Below, piece after piece: positions 1 to 37,584 of a DNA stretch of 64,000 nt (position 1 is the first letter of the stretch; each line of letters starts with the position of its first letter). The notes beneath the pieces are model-generated. The model was not told the origin of the DNA and did not search any database. It saw nothing but the letters and a program-made list of their open reading frames with translations. Source of the stretch: Cristatella mucedo (lineage: Eukaryota; Bryozoa; Phylactolaemata; Cristatellidae); the NCBI GenBank assembly GCA_009760855.2, contig WPIO01000005.1:12814001-12878000 (forward strand). Reading direction: 5' to 3'. The position numbers and the translations under genes are program-made.

Positions 1-515
1 AATTGCTAAGTATACACTGATTTACTCTCAGGCATACACTGATCATATCCTTGATCTATGACTAGAGCAACTACAGCCGCGTTGAGTCATTGTAAACCAT
101 TAAATACAGCACACATTTTTGTTATTAATTATGCAGTTTTTAAGGGATATCCGTGTATTTTGTGCAACAAAAACTTTTACAAGACTATGCGGTGGGTTCA
201 TCCAATATCAGTCCCACTCGTAGGAGTTCAACTCAAGCAACTGAGCAGGATTCCGCCGCCAATACAGTACGTCGGGCTGAAATATTCAGGAACCCTCGAG
301 GTCGAATGTGAAATGGTTTTTCTGAAGAGATTAGCTTTTTAAATACAGTTTAACCACCAAAGCATATCCCAATCGATGCAACCTAGTCTGCCTTTATGAA
401 CTCAGGACCAATATTTGCGAGAAGCTTTGTAGCGTATACATGCAAACACACAGGACGAACACTCCCAAAAACGCACTCGCGTGCTATTGTTGATGATCTT
501 TGCTGTAATACATAC

Positions 516-769
516 CTGAAATTAGGTTCGTGCTTCAACGGTTGCTCAATAAGATCAGGCTGTCCAGCCAGATACCTAAGCAGGGATATCTTTTTAGTTA
601 AAAACATGCCAACGTTGTCGTCACGCACTTCTTTCGGGCACAGATTGGTGGGGCTAGGAGGATTCTGTGGCCTTGCTGTAGCTGTCTGGTCGACTGAGAA
701 TGGATTTATCGGCGGCAGAATGGTCGCCTTCGACAGAGCAGATAGAGGCCTGGTAGTCTGTCTCTCCAT
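516..769 (-). CDS. Exon 1 of a second ATS gene (copy A), rest outside window
   Basis: The exon has the same length (254 nt), start codon and donor (TTCAG|gtatgt) as ATS exon 1 at 37331-37584. I count 14 differences in 84 residues. Twelve fall in the first 55 residues and only two in the helical part, and there are no indels or stops. The downstream exons would lie left of base 1. Intact frame and splice site suggest a working paralogue rather than debris, but nothing else of that gene is visible here. Confidence 0.72.
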
Positions 770-1221
770 ATTAAAGTAGGCCGCAGTTTTGGCACGAATA
801 GCTTCTACCAGTGCCGGAAATTTTCAGCGAGCATTCTGGGATTCTGAAATGTAATAGGATAAGGCACGGTTACCAGCCAAATGGAGATTATTAAATAAAT
901 ACACTGGATCAGGCGGGCGACCTCGTCACTAGGTCCCTGCTGTCCTGAGCTCGTGGTTTGAGCCGAACAGAAAGCAAAAAGCGCTCATGACTATGCTACT
1001 AGGGCATCTTCCCAGGACAACACTCCTAGTGTGGAGGAACTTACGGTTACTCACAAGAATTGCAACTTGCTGGCAGTCTATACCACTTCCGGTATGAAGG
1101 CATGCGGTAGCCAAGCAAGCCTGATTGGTTGTCATGGCTTGTTGCCAACCGCTGTTTCCGGCTAGCCCTGGAATACGAGCCTACCGGTGGACTCACTACT
1201 GAGAGGTGCATGCGTGTGTAC

Positions 1222-1488
1222 TGTTGTGTGCGCCTGCGGCTTGTGCATTATTAGCCAAGCGCCTGACACTAATGCACACGCCTCACTTGTGGCCAATATC
1301 TAAGCCATAGAAGCAGAGCAGCGTCGGGACTAATGCGGGTTGTATTTCGCACCATATGCTGCGATCGATTGGGCTCCCACATATGTGCCCGTTGAGAGGA
1401 ATAAAGGAGAGTCTCGTTTACCACGCCCGCTGTGTCTCCGTGAGACTCTCACCTGAACAGCCGTCACTGGAGACACTGCCATACAATA
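1222..1488 (+). mobile_element. Solo LTR-like insertion with target duplication
   Basis: A 267-bp insert flanked by GTACTG at 1216-1221 and 1489-1494. It is absent from the matching site of copy B (about 38035), where the flanks join directly. It contains an AATAAA and a terminal block (gtgtctccgtgagactctcac, then ggagacac) shared with the element at 13175-13358. No internal coding region is left. Confidence 0.7.
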
Positions 1489-2904
1489 GTACTGGCTAAT
1501 AAGAGCCTTGCATCTGCCGCCTGAGATTAGTCAGCGATTGCAGGTTGGGATCGCACACTGGGTATATATATGGGGCTGACTATCTTAGACTGAGATTGTA
1601 CTCTGGGTTTAATATAGGTGGCCGACCGACGGGTGAATACAGGGCAATTAGTTTGCGAGACAGATTTGGAAGACAGGCACAATACATATAATACAGACAA
1701 TGCACTGCTGACAGGAAAATATATAAATTGTCTTTTAATGCAAGTGACAATCTCCATTAGTATTGTATGGGAAATGCATATCAGACATTCCCAGGGGAAT
1801 GCCGCAGATAGTTGGAAGGGAATGCCAAACCTGGCATTACACCACAATTGCAAAAATGCATCTAATTACCTTGAAATATATTGCATGCATCTTGCAGAAA
1901 AACTCATCCAAAATACAGAGCTATAAGAAAAAATGGCTGTGCCGTGCTCGCCTGTGCAATTTACCCGCATCCGGTACGTCTTTCCAGCGGTTCTTTGCTA
2001 CATCCCTGTACTTCTTCGACTGTCCCCTCAGCTAAGACTGTCCTACTCAGCTAAGCTTCTCACTTAATCTTTAGCAAGTAAGTTAGAGGAGTCTTGCTAA
2101 CAAATTGCTACTCGAAGGCAGTTGAATATTTAAGTGCTTTACACAAGAATCTCTAATTTAGTTCCTACGTGGTTCCCACGTCTTCCTGAAGTTACTGACC
2201 GAGATACACGCGTACAACGCCACTCCCAACATCAGTTCGTAGCTTCTGGCCTACTTTGGACAGTGCGGCCTTCAGACAATTCATCCAGCAGATGAAGAAG
2301 TGCTCATTAAGATCGTCTCCAGCTACTTTATGCTTGTCGATTCCTAATTCAGGATCTCATTAGAATCTGTACCGAGATAGATGTGCATGTGTAAGTGCTT
2401 TTAAACGTCCGTACTTACGCTTGTGCGAGTGTATGCCCGTGTAAGTGTGCGTGTTTATGCTAGCGAGTTTGCGTGCTAACATTCTTCTACCTAAAGAACG
2501 TAAACCTTGGAGCGTACAGTTGCTATGGCATCATCAAACTGTCTCAACTCTATTGCTGTTTGTATTTCTGATATTCGCGCTCGGATAGCATCAATCGATC
2601 GAGAATTGAATGACTATAGAACCGACTTACTAGTTATAGGCAAGACTAGCGGTAGTCAGAAATCGGAACGCCTCAGCCTCAAATTGGCTCAGCATATTTT
2701 CAGCTGCCACTGAACGGATTCTAGACGCCCTGTTCCAAAACAATCTTCCTCTAGATGACCGTCTCAGCTCCGAGGGTCATGACTCTCCTCCTTTCTGCTA
2801 GATTACATTGCAAAGTTTCGGCCTGCTCAGATAAGGATATCACAGCAAAGATGGTCCGTGTATGCTTGAAGTCCCATCTCGACTCCTGTAACTCACTATT
2901 CTCC

Positions 2905-3081
2905 GCGATGGCACACTAGGTAAGGCGGTTGCTTTCACGACCTCGGTCCCGAGATCGTGGGTTCGAATCCTGCGGTGGGCGATTCTTTATCGCCACTGCA
3001 AGCGGTGGTGATGGCAGTAAAGACTCTTCTGTCGCTATACAAAAAGAGGCTGTTTAATCAGCTAGGATTTATTTATTTATA
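2905..3081 (+). mobile_element. tRNA-derived SINE, family 1
   Basis: The head has RNA polymerase III boxes (A-like tggcacactagg; B-like GGTTCGAATCC), followed by a family body and a TTTATTTATTTA tail. It is a full copy, absent from copy B. Other copies: about 22388-22565 (-), 38957-39140 (+), 41234-41410 (+), 51865-52036 (-) and degraded 46778-46930 (-). Confidence 0.85.
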
Positions 3082-6033
3082 CTCAGATATTTCGTTTTTT
3101 GCAATTAAACGCTCCCAGTTGGTGCAAGATTCCGCAGTCAGGCTTTTCCATCTTGGACGTCTCAAATGCCACATTACATCCGATCTCACTGAACTGAATT
3201 GGCTTCACATCCAGAAGCTCGCCGACTTCAAGGACTTGTTACTGATATTAGATCCCTTCGTTTTCTTGCTTCACCTATCAGAGCTACCTACCAGTCAGGC
3301 TAGCCAAATCACCAATTGCTCTTCTTACTCAAGTCATTTAGCTGTGCCCTGAACCAACCAACCTGAAATTCTTTGGAGGTCGTGCCAGTAGATCATAAGC
3401 TCCCAAAGCCTGCAGCTCACTTTCGAGTGAAGTCATTACATTCCCTGACTTGACATTTAAAAACCCCAAAAACGCACCTGCTCCGCACACCATCTGCTGG
3501 ATCCGTCTGAACTGTCCTCTGTATGCCCGTGTGTGCTTACATTGTGCGCGGTATCGAATTGAAATAACTGATTAACACCTTAGTTGGCCTATAACTCCTC
3601 TTTGCCAGAGATTAAACTATTAGTACAATTTTGAATAGTTAGTAGCATACTAGAGGCATTAATATTTGTTAGGCTTAGGAAGCATGCGATAGTTTGACGG
3701 AACAAAAAGTAGGAGCTAATGATTGAGCAAAGCTTGTGGTCTCATTCTGGCGCTTCGAGCAAACTGTCAGCTATGGCCTATGTTGTTCTGTGATTATTAC
3801 AGTCTACGTCACTATTCTTTTTTCCATTAGGAGTGCTTCAAAGCGAGCTCCGCACAGCTGCTGATCATGCAACTGCAAGCTCAGTCATTCGTTATGCAAG
3901 CTTCGGTTGTGGGAACTACATTGCCATGCTATAATAATAAAAATAATAATGATAATGCACTTGATGAAGCTCCCTCAGAGAGCTCAATCTCTTTCTAGGC
4001 GTTTTACATTTGCTGCAAAGGGAAACTCGATTGAATGGTGAGTAATACCATGCTTAACAAGAATAACTGCAATAACAACAATAACATCAACAACAACAAT
4101 AATAGGTGGTTCGCATAGCGACCGAAGAGAACCTATTATCTATCATGACACTTTAGAAGTTGCTGCAAAAGAATAAATACCCAAGGGTTCGTTACATAAC
4201 TGGTATCGAGCATGAAAACGCAAAAGGTATCATGCTTAGGCCAGCACTTTAATGCATTACGAAGACACTCGTGGCTTTATAAGACCTTCGGCTAGAAACA
4301 TGCACTGAATCATCCAGATGTATACATGCATAGCACACCGGAACAAAAAGACAATTTCACTTGCGAGAATAGAAAGTTGACAGGAATAGATGCATCATTA
4401 GCTGGGACTTACATAATGCAATGCAGCAGGTAATGATCGCGGCCTCAAACGACTTCCGGACTTTCGGCACAAGGCTCGATTGTCAACTGATTTCACTTTA
4501 GTGCAATGAACGTGGCGATGACCAGATGCTGCGGAGCAGATGGTTCGAGAGCACGCTGGATGAGCAAAGAGGTCGGTTAGGTAGCGGGTGCTAGTGGTTG
4601 AAGTGACTTGTAAGCCAGACCAACAACTTTGATTTGGATTCGTTGCTTGATAGAGGACCATTGAAGCTCAAAGCGTCGTGATGCGGCAGCTAAGTGGTTG
4701 ACGACAGACCAGATGGGCCGCTTATTTTTCCACCACTTGCAGACGATTAAGAACACGGGCCAAAAGTTCGGAATGAAGACAATTGCAATATTTTTAGATG
4801 CCGGGTCAAAAAGCTGCACTGTCGACTCCACTTATAAGAATACTCTCGCCCGGCGAGCAAGCATTTTTATGTTCTGAGTATTCCCATATGAGGAGTGAGA
4901 CAAATATTGTTTAAAAGTTGGGACGCAGAACTGCTATTCTTATAAGCAGCGCATTCCTATATCTGATATCCCTATATGCGGAGTCAACGCCTACTACTTT
5001 GGCTGTCGAACTTTTATTTAAATCGGCCCGGATTTTGACAATATTCCATACCTGATTATTGACAGACTTAAGAGCTGAAGAAATTAGCTTACCTAATAAA
5101 AAAAATGTTGGAATATTCCTCGATCGATTTGCATGAGTTTGACAATATGGCAAGAACACTGGCTCTAATAAACTAACTTCTGCGATTTGATATCTTGACT
5201 TGACGAAGCTTTTCTCGATTAGCATTAGCTGCATAAAATGGTCCGATCACCAGCTACAAGAGCTGGATTGAGGATTGAGTTTAGTACACTGCTTCTTCCT
5301 CTCACGTGGCGTCTACCACTTTGAGGCCAAGACAGCTCGCTATGCTCTGTAATCCTGGTGCACGATGGCAGAAGCCCCCATTTGTCTCCAGCTGCTTGTT
5401 TTGTAAATTTTAGTAAAGTATTTGATGACCTGTGGCTTAATAAAGCACACTTCTTTTTACATGTTGGCACACTCAGTGTCAGCAGAAACGAGTACACTGG
5501 CAAAACGTTTACTCGAATGGCATTCGAATGCAGATAAGCGAATCGTAGCAGAGTAGCACCAGAGAAATTCATAATGAAACTTTTCACGTATTCGCCGAAA
5601 ATCACAAGGATATGCAATATCAATCAAAAGACGACAAGTGATCCACATTTTTATTCAATACTGCTGCATATATTCGGCTATATGCTTCAAAAAGAAAGCA
5701 CGAAATTTTTCGAATATTTTTCGAAATATTCTTTACCGTCGACTCCTAGCAGCTGCTTAATTAGTTTGAATACAGACAAGATCATAAGACAAGTGATTAA
5801 AATGAGAGATAAAGGACCTTTTAGCTCCCAAATTCTCAATGACAGGTGCAGATGTAATGATCGAGGTGCCGCGAAGTGGCACGTGTACAAGCAGAGGCTG
5901 CATTGCCACTTCGTTCACAGTAAAACAGCATCAGAGCCATTTCGTAGGAGACCTCAGCAGCTGAGACCTCAAATAGATCATCACTAGTATACAGCCTCAA
6001 CTTCAGCTGGCAGAAATACCGAGTAACTAGGAG

Positions 6034-6137
6034 CTACAAAGCGCTCTCTGCACCTTTAAGCACTTTACTGCGAAGTGCAGTGAGCTCCCGTAAGACAGCA
6101 GTAGCGATGCTGCTCGGCTCGGCCATTGCGCCGCAGC
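6034..6137 (-). pseudogene. Orphan duplicate of PPCDC exon 5 (copy A)
   Basis: It has the same 104-nt length, acceptor (gcttcag), G-A-M-A-E-P motif and TAG stop as exon 5 at 43210-43313. The three residue differences are Ile/Val, Lys/Glu and Ser/Gly, with no stop or indel. No other PPCDC exon is found in the 30 kb upstream on the same strand, where the ATS gene lies instead. It therefore looks like a single-exon relic of the tandem duplication. It could still be spliced as an alternative 3' exon. Confidence 0.8.
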
Positions 6138-6218
6138 CTGAAGCAAAGAGCACAGCAACGGCGTGAGGCCAGCGTTCGGCAAGTGCCGAGCGGACGCACA
6201 ATCAGAGACGCACTACCG

Positions 6219-6244
6219 CCCCCCCCCCCCCCCCCCCCCCCCCC
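6219..6244. repeat. Poly-C tract
   Basis: 26 consecutive C; the matching tract in copy B (43388-43397) has 10. Confidence 0.95.
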
Positions 6245-6429
6245 GCTGCCGCCTCAAACACAGAAATTCTTGACCTTGAGCAAAACATGAGCCAGCTCGG
6301 CTGAACCGGTCAGGCGGTTAAACCTTGAGCAGCCGTTAGTTGGAACTAGTTTGCAACCACACGGAACTAAGTAATCACGGATCTTATTACTAAACACACT
6401 GCTAGCTGGCCTGCCGGCCTGTGTAATCA

Positions 6430-7080
6430 AGTGCTTACTGCTGAGGAAAAAACTTTGCAGCTAGGCTTGTCTGTCGTGAGCGTCGCAGTTGTTTTTTTAT
6501 CGCACCACTTCTCGCTGACCTGCACCGGCTCCCGGTCAAGCAACGTATCGACTTCAAGGTTTTGTCACTCACTTTTAGGTGGCTTTATTCTTTGGCTCCA
6601 GCCTACATATCAGATCTACTCTCCCACTATCCTAAGCATCGTACCTAGCGTGTTTTGGAATCTAATCGTTTACTTATACCTCGTTAAAACCTCAAATCCT
6701 TTGAAGACAGTGCCTTTAGTTTGTATGCTCACAAAGCCTGGCACTCACTCCCGACCTTCGCGACGACATAACCTGACTTGAACTCATATAAAAGAAACTT
6801 AAAACACACCTATTTATCACAGCATTTAGTGGGCCTATGTAATTCGTCCTTGACGTACTTATGCTTGCTGACATTGTGCACGCTGCCACTAAGCTTATTG
6901 ACAAGCTGACCCTGCGCATTTCACCCCTCACCATGTTATGCTTGTTGTCACTGAGCATGCTACCACTAACCATTCGATCGTGCTTCTTTTGCAGCAAATG
7001 GTAGGTTCCTAGAAAGAGATTGAGTTTCTTTGAGGTTTCTACATCAAATTTATTATTATTATTAATATAAGATTTTAACC
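6430..7080 (+). mobile_element. L2-A non-LTR retrotransposon 3' fragment
   Basis: A decayed C-terminal coding part, then 'aaatggtaggttcctagaaagagattgagttc' and an ATT-rich tail. Several frameshifts. Absent from copy B. Confidence 0.75.
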
Positions 7081-8046
7081 TAAGTTTCAAGTAGCTATGT
7101 AAGAGTTGGGCGGTATACATCTACTTGTTTAGAGTATTTCATAGGTAATAAAGAAGTGCGACTGGGCGAAGTGACCTTAGCTTTAAGGGTTCGGTGTTAA
7201 CTTTTTGGTAGTTCATCGAACTGTTGCATTTTGTGGAAAGTGCAGGGCCTTACCATATCACAGGTAGACGCTGTTTCACCAAGTGGCTTATAAAAAACGC
7301 ATAAAGAAAAAAATTGAACCGTTCTGATGATTTCTAGAGGCGGTACACACCCCAACTGGGCACAACTAAGCAAACTCCTAAAGAATATTAACTGCGTAAT
7401 GTGTGCTCGTTCGAAAATAGCAAGGGCACGACCGAACAATCGACTGAATTATTAATTAATGTGAGTTACATATAATTGAGCGAACGTGCAAATATGTATT
7501 GCACATCAACGAAAGCTGTCAGTGCATGGGATTTGAGCTTCCATTTCTTCATCGCTAACACGTCAGCATAACAATGTTGCTTCAACATCCTTCAGGTTTC
7601 TGAAATATGAAGGCAACCATATCGTACGGATTACTTGTATATGGCGTAGTATCAACTGATTAACTTTAAGCAGCTTTTGTTCCAGCTCTGAACTGTTGCT
7701 CTGGCGATTAGCTATTATACCATCCAGTGCCAGAAAAGTCCAGCTACGCTGAGTCTCAAAAATTTGCCAGGCGAAAGTCACGTAGTTTGAGCTGAGATGT
7801 TAGCTTGCTACTTACACCGAGGACATATTTGAGAACCACGATACCGATAACTGATACTAGGGCTATTTTCCAGCAACATTAGTAAGCAGTTCAAGTTTCA
7901 GGAAAATTTCAATTTTCGTGGCGATGAAAGATTTCATGCTTCGTGAGCATTCTGGAACTAATCATTCCGAGAACGAAAGACCTTTCAATGACGAGTAAAA
8001 TAGAAGGTGTCGAAACGGCTCGTCTACACGTGAACTCGCCGAGCTG

Positions 8047-8200
8047 GTTTGGCCCAGGGGATAAGGTGCTTGTCCCGACCAATGTCAAGGTGAATGGATT
8101 TGATAATCGAGGTCGTGGGCTCGAGCCCCGCGGTATATGTGAATCGCCTGAATAGAGATGAAGTTCTCTTAGGGCTTTCTGAGTGTTGGCGTTTCTGGGA
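8047..8200 (+). mobile_element. tRNA-derived SINE, family 2
   Basis: Its box B is GGCTCGAGCCC. The body ends in 'aatagagat.aagttctctt.agggc', the same motif as the 3' end of the L2-A elements. Other copies: 13370-13460 (+, partial), 20085-20225 (-), 28965-29090 (-), 43498-43650 (-), 44233-44315 (+, partial), 51328-51455 (-) and 58672-58890 (nested pair). Confidence 0.8.
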
Positions 8201-10039
8201 GTCGATAACTAATTTAATATGGCACAAAGAAAATGCAACAGTACAACAGAAACGCTTGGAACGCCTTACACCGACTGTCTGGTAATAATTAGAGCTCTTT
8301 TGAGAGGTGACACGATTCGGGATTAGAATTAACCACAGTGGGCTCGCTGCGATGTGAGCCTCGGTGCTGCACATAGCATTCCGCGTTCATATACGCGCCA
8401 GCGCAAATCGCTGTTACTCTTGAGACCCGCCACGAAGCAGAGAAGTCGTTCTAAAGTTCTAAAGCATGGGAGCTTGGCATCTTGAAAGGAATACAGCGTG
8501 AGCACGCGCAGCGAAACGCGAAGTTTATCCTGACGTAGGGCGTAAGCACAAGCCATCGGCATGCTTCTTTTGAACTTACAAATGTTCGTCTTTCGGGAAT
8601 TTTGAAGTTATGCCTTAGGAGGGTGTGCAAGTGCTGCGACTCTATGTAAACTTTTTGAGGTCATTTTATTCGCTGGCTTTGTCGATGTTGTCTGAAAAAT
8701 TGTCCTATCTATTCAAATGTAAAGAAGTGAGTGCTCTGGAAATGCAGTGCTCAGCAGTAATTAGGCCGCTACTGACCGCAACGGTATGCGACTGTCGCAG
8801 TTCGTGACTCATCGATCGCACTTTCGAAATTGTTGAAACCTTGATTGTAATAAAAAAATAATAATAACCATATTAATAAAACATTTGTCTAGCACCATAA
8901 TAGGGCTTAATCTCTTTCTGGAAGCATTTAATATTTCTGGACAGAGACCTTAACGTGCGATGCTGTATTCTAACTTTGCCCACGAAAGTTTAAAGGAACC
9001 AGCCGCTTCATTGCCCTTCAGCTTCTTAACATCACCGCTCGTAAACTACGTGGAGCGCTTCTCAATAAAAGCAGCTAGCTACTGCTCGAATTAGTAATAA
9101 ATTGGATTATTGCAACTGTGATAACAGAGCTATCGGAGCGTCTTATTATTACAGCACCATTCATCTTGATGGCATGCCGAAGGATCAACTGCCGTGCCAA
9201 CAGACCCTTCGTGAATTAGGCGATTAACGAGCTGCAATCGTCACCTCGCTGCTACGCGATCTTGGCTGCATTCGGATCGAGCTGCGAAGTCAGTGCCATA
9301 CACTTTTTTGCGGTTTATGAACGCTGCGAGGGTCACCTTTCTTTCGCTTAGCTCGCTTCGAGGAGCGCTACGAGCTAGTTAGGACTCGAGTCGTACGAAT
9401 CCGTGCAGCCGCCTCAGCAGCGACGGATAAGTCTGTCACCCATCGAGCAGCGGTTCACTGAAAACCCACGACCTGATTGCGAGCCCAGGGCAACCTCTTT
9501 GCGAGCTCCCAAAATTACGTTTAAAGTGCATACCTCTTCACGGATTCCTAATATGGGTGGGACACTTAAATTGGCATTGTCTGGCAGCAAATGGGTCACT
9601 GATATAGATACCACAGCTGACTTTCAAAACGATGAGTAAAAAATAGATAACAAAGACGAAAACACTGCATGCAATATAGAAACCTAGAAGAATATGTGCA
9701 AGCACAATACAGAAATAAACCGCTCATCCGTGCCGCAGATTCTCTATCCTTGGCAACTTTTTTCAGCATCGTAGCACCTCACCAGCCAGATGAGACGCGC
9801 CACTGCAATACAATGTTATCCACGAGATGCTGAATTCAATAAAATACTTTCCCTATGAATCGATTGCAAACTTAAAACTGCATTGATCTGCAATGCCACA
9901 GCCATGCATTAACACGAAGATTAAAATATTCCGCGCAGGCATGTACTTCTACCCGATCCGTTTTTGATCATTCGCGTTTAAGCCTGCCCAACTAGGGCTG
10001 AAGTCTAAACGCCAGCACAGCGTAGCTCTAGCTGGGCCT

Positions 10040-11035
10040 AATGCATCTCCGTCAGTAACTCCACAAAAGATAAAAGGACCAATGATTAATAACTACGAAG
10101 GAGAACTTTCTGTAGGGCAATCGAAAAGTGAACGACTCACGGTGCGTACATGGTAGCCATGAGCCTGCGTCTCACGCGACAGAGAAAGTTGCCCACGAAG
10201 TGCTAGCGGTCCGCGAAATGGCGATCCGCAAGGAGGCGGACAAGATGGCACCTTCCCACGAGATGGTGGCCCGAAAGAGGCCGGTCCGCGAAACTGCCCG
10301 TTGCCAGACAACAGCAAAGTTCCATGAGAGGACATCAGTGGTAGAGGTCACCGAGACGGCGCCGACGATGGGCAACGAGACGGCCGCGACTGAGCTCAGA
10401 GCTTCGACGAGGACAAGCCCTGAGACACACCCAGGTGCTACGCCGGTGAGCCCTGCGACTGCGACGCCGGCCGGCGCTGTGACTACGACAGGCGATGTAA
10501 AAGCAGTCACCAAAGCGACAGAGACTGCCGAAACCCGCGCCACCCAGGGAGGAGACACGTGCCTAATCCCTGGTTGTGGGAGAAGGGCGTTGCCAATGTC
10601 CCAGCTGTGGCTAAAAGGAGGGGGCCTACGAAATCAGCCCGGTCACCAAACGCCGTGGTTTGATGTGCCTAGTATGAGCAGGTGTCACGTAGCCTCTAGG
10701 CCACTGAGGACATTTTTGGTACCCGACACAAATGTGTGCTTTCCTGTGATTTTCTTTAACTTTCCACTGCATGCTGTATTGAGCCTCTCGCTTGATTGGC
10801 TATACTTTCAAAAGCCGACCGATGCTCAGTCGGCTTCTGATGGGAAGAGAGGATGTTGGGTCTGCTGTACCGCGACAGCTGACCAGTCCGGCGGAAGCCG
10901 CTGGGGCGAGAACAGCGGACCCGCTTGCAGCAGTCTCTAGCAGGCCCACATGCTGGCGGCCTGGTTCCGCTTCTCCGAAATAAATGGCATCTGCCTGAGC
11001 CTTCTTGATCTGTGCGCGACTGCCCGCACAAACAT
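10040..11035. mobile_element. Composite repeat block: L2-B tail and possible LTR element remains
   Basis: About 10040-10190 is a minus-strand L2-B tail ('ctccgtcagtaactccacaaaa', then 'gagcctgcgtctcacgcgacagagaaag'). 10200-10600 is GC-rich with open frames on both strands. About 10855-11035 looks LTR-like (starts tgttgggtc, AATAAA at 10979, ends gcacaaaca). No reverse transcriptase or protease is seen, so the LTR call is weak. Confidence 0.35.
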
Positions 11036-11445
11036 AAAAACTGCATATTGCGTCATCTTCAAGCGCTAAAACGAATTATGATGGGTCACAACTTCATAAA
11101 TGAAACGCATAGAGATACGAGAAAAATTGACATCAAATGGAACCTCCATTAAACGCTGCGCTAGCTCTCATCATAAGCTGGTTAGCGGCATAAAAAACGC
11201 GCCACCAACAATTACAGTAAAAAGTGTTGGCTTCGCAGCGGCCTGAGTAAATGGCAAAAACTTCGCCCGTGAGCCAAGCGCTAGAGAGCGCCATTTCTGC
11301 TCGTGCGAGAATACAAAAGAGAGCACTGCTGTCGCAACTACGCGTAGCTCAATCCAACGAGAAGACCAAATAATGAAGTTTTCAAATTGAGGGCGTTTGT
11401 CCGTAGGAATTGAATAGCAATCTACTGTCTATCCCGGCGACGGAT

Positions 11446-37584
<26,139 letters not shown>

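Larger units (their letters stand above)
770..6033. other. Copy A intergenic stretch between ATS-type exon 1 and orphan PPCDC exon
   Basis: No gene recognised. It holds the LTR (1222-1488), a SINE (2905-3081), an old L2-like fragment shared with copy B (about 3105-3560), an L2 tail (about 3930-4085) and a retrotransposon C-terminal-domain fragment on the minus strand (about 4390-4830, reading L-A-Y-K-S-L-Q-P-L-A-P-A). A possible minus-strand AATAAA at 5650-5655 matches the one beyond the real PPCDC exon 5. Confidence 0.7.
1..7870 (+). repeat. Segmental duplication, copy A (left end outside window)
   Basis: Collinear with 36680-44240 in the same orientation. Matching anchors include 396-780 with 37320-37640, 1890-2360 with 38500-39160, 4260-4900 with 41430-42070, 5220-6200 with 42410-43380, and 7400-7870 with 43760-44230. 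It carries an ATS exon 1 copy and a PPCDC exon 5 copy. Private insertions are an LTR at 1222-1488, a SINE at 2905-3081, an L2 tail at about 3930-4085 and an L2 piece at about 6430-7080. Confidence 0.9.
7871..11445. other. Downstream flank of ATS, no gene seen
   Basis: A SINE family 2 copy (8047-8200) and the composite repeat at 10040-11035 are the only recognisable parts; 8200-10040 is featureless. The ATS 3' UTR should lie at its right end. This stretch should be repeated left of the window if the tandem-duplication model is right. Confidence 0.5.

Noticed and set aside
2905-2985. Possible true tRNA gene
   Set aside because: Boxes A and B are present, but the sequence continues into a repeated SINE body with a TTTA tail, occurs in many copies and does not fold into a proper acceptor stem.
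4398-4831. Minus-strand frames shared with 41589-41936 as a conserved gene
   Set aside because: Sharing is explained by the segmental duplication. The L-A-Y-K-S-L-Q-P-L-A-P-A part resembles a retrotransposon C-terminal domain, and copy B differs by indels that break the frame.
10128-10940. 270-codon plus-strand open frame
   Set aside because: It starts inside a minus-strand L2-B tail, runs through GC-rich sequence that is also open on the other strand, and ends in LTR-like sequence. Composition is low-complexity Thr/Ala/Glu with no domain.
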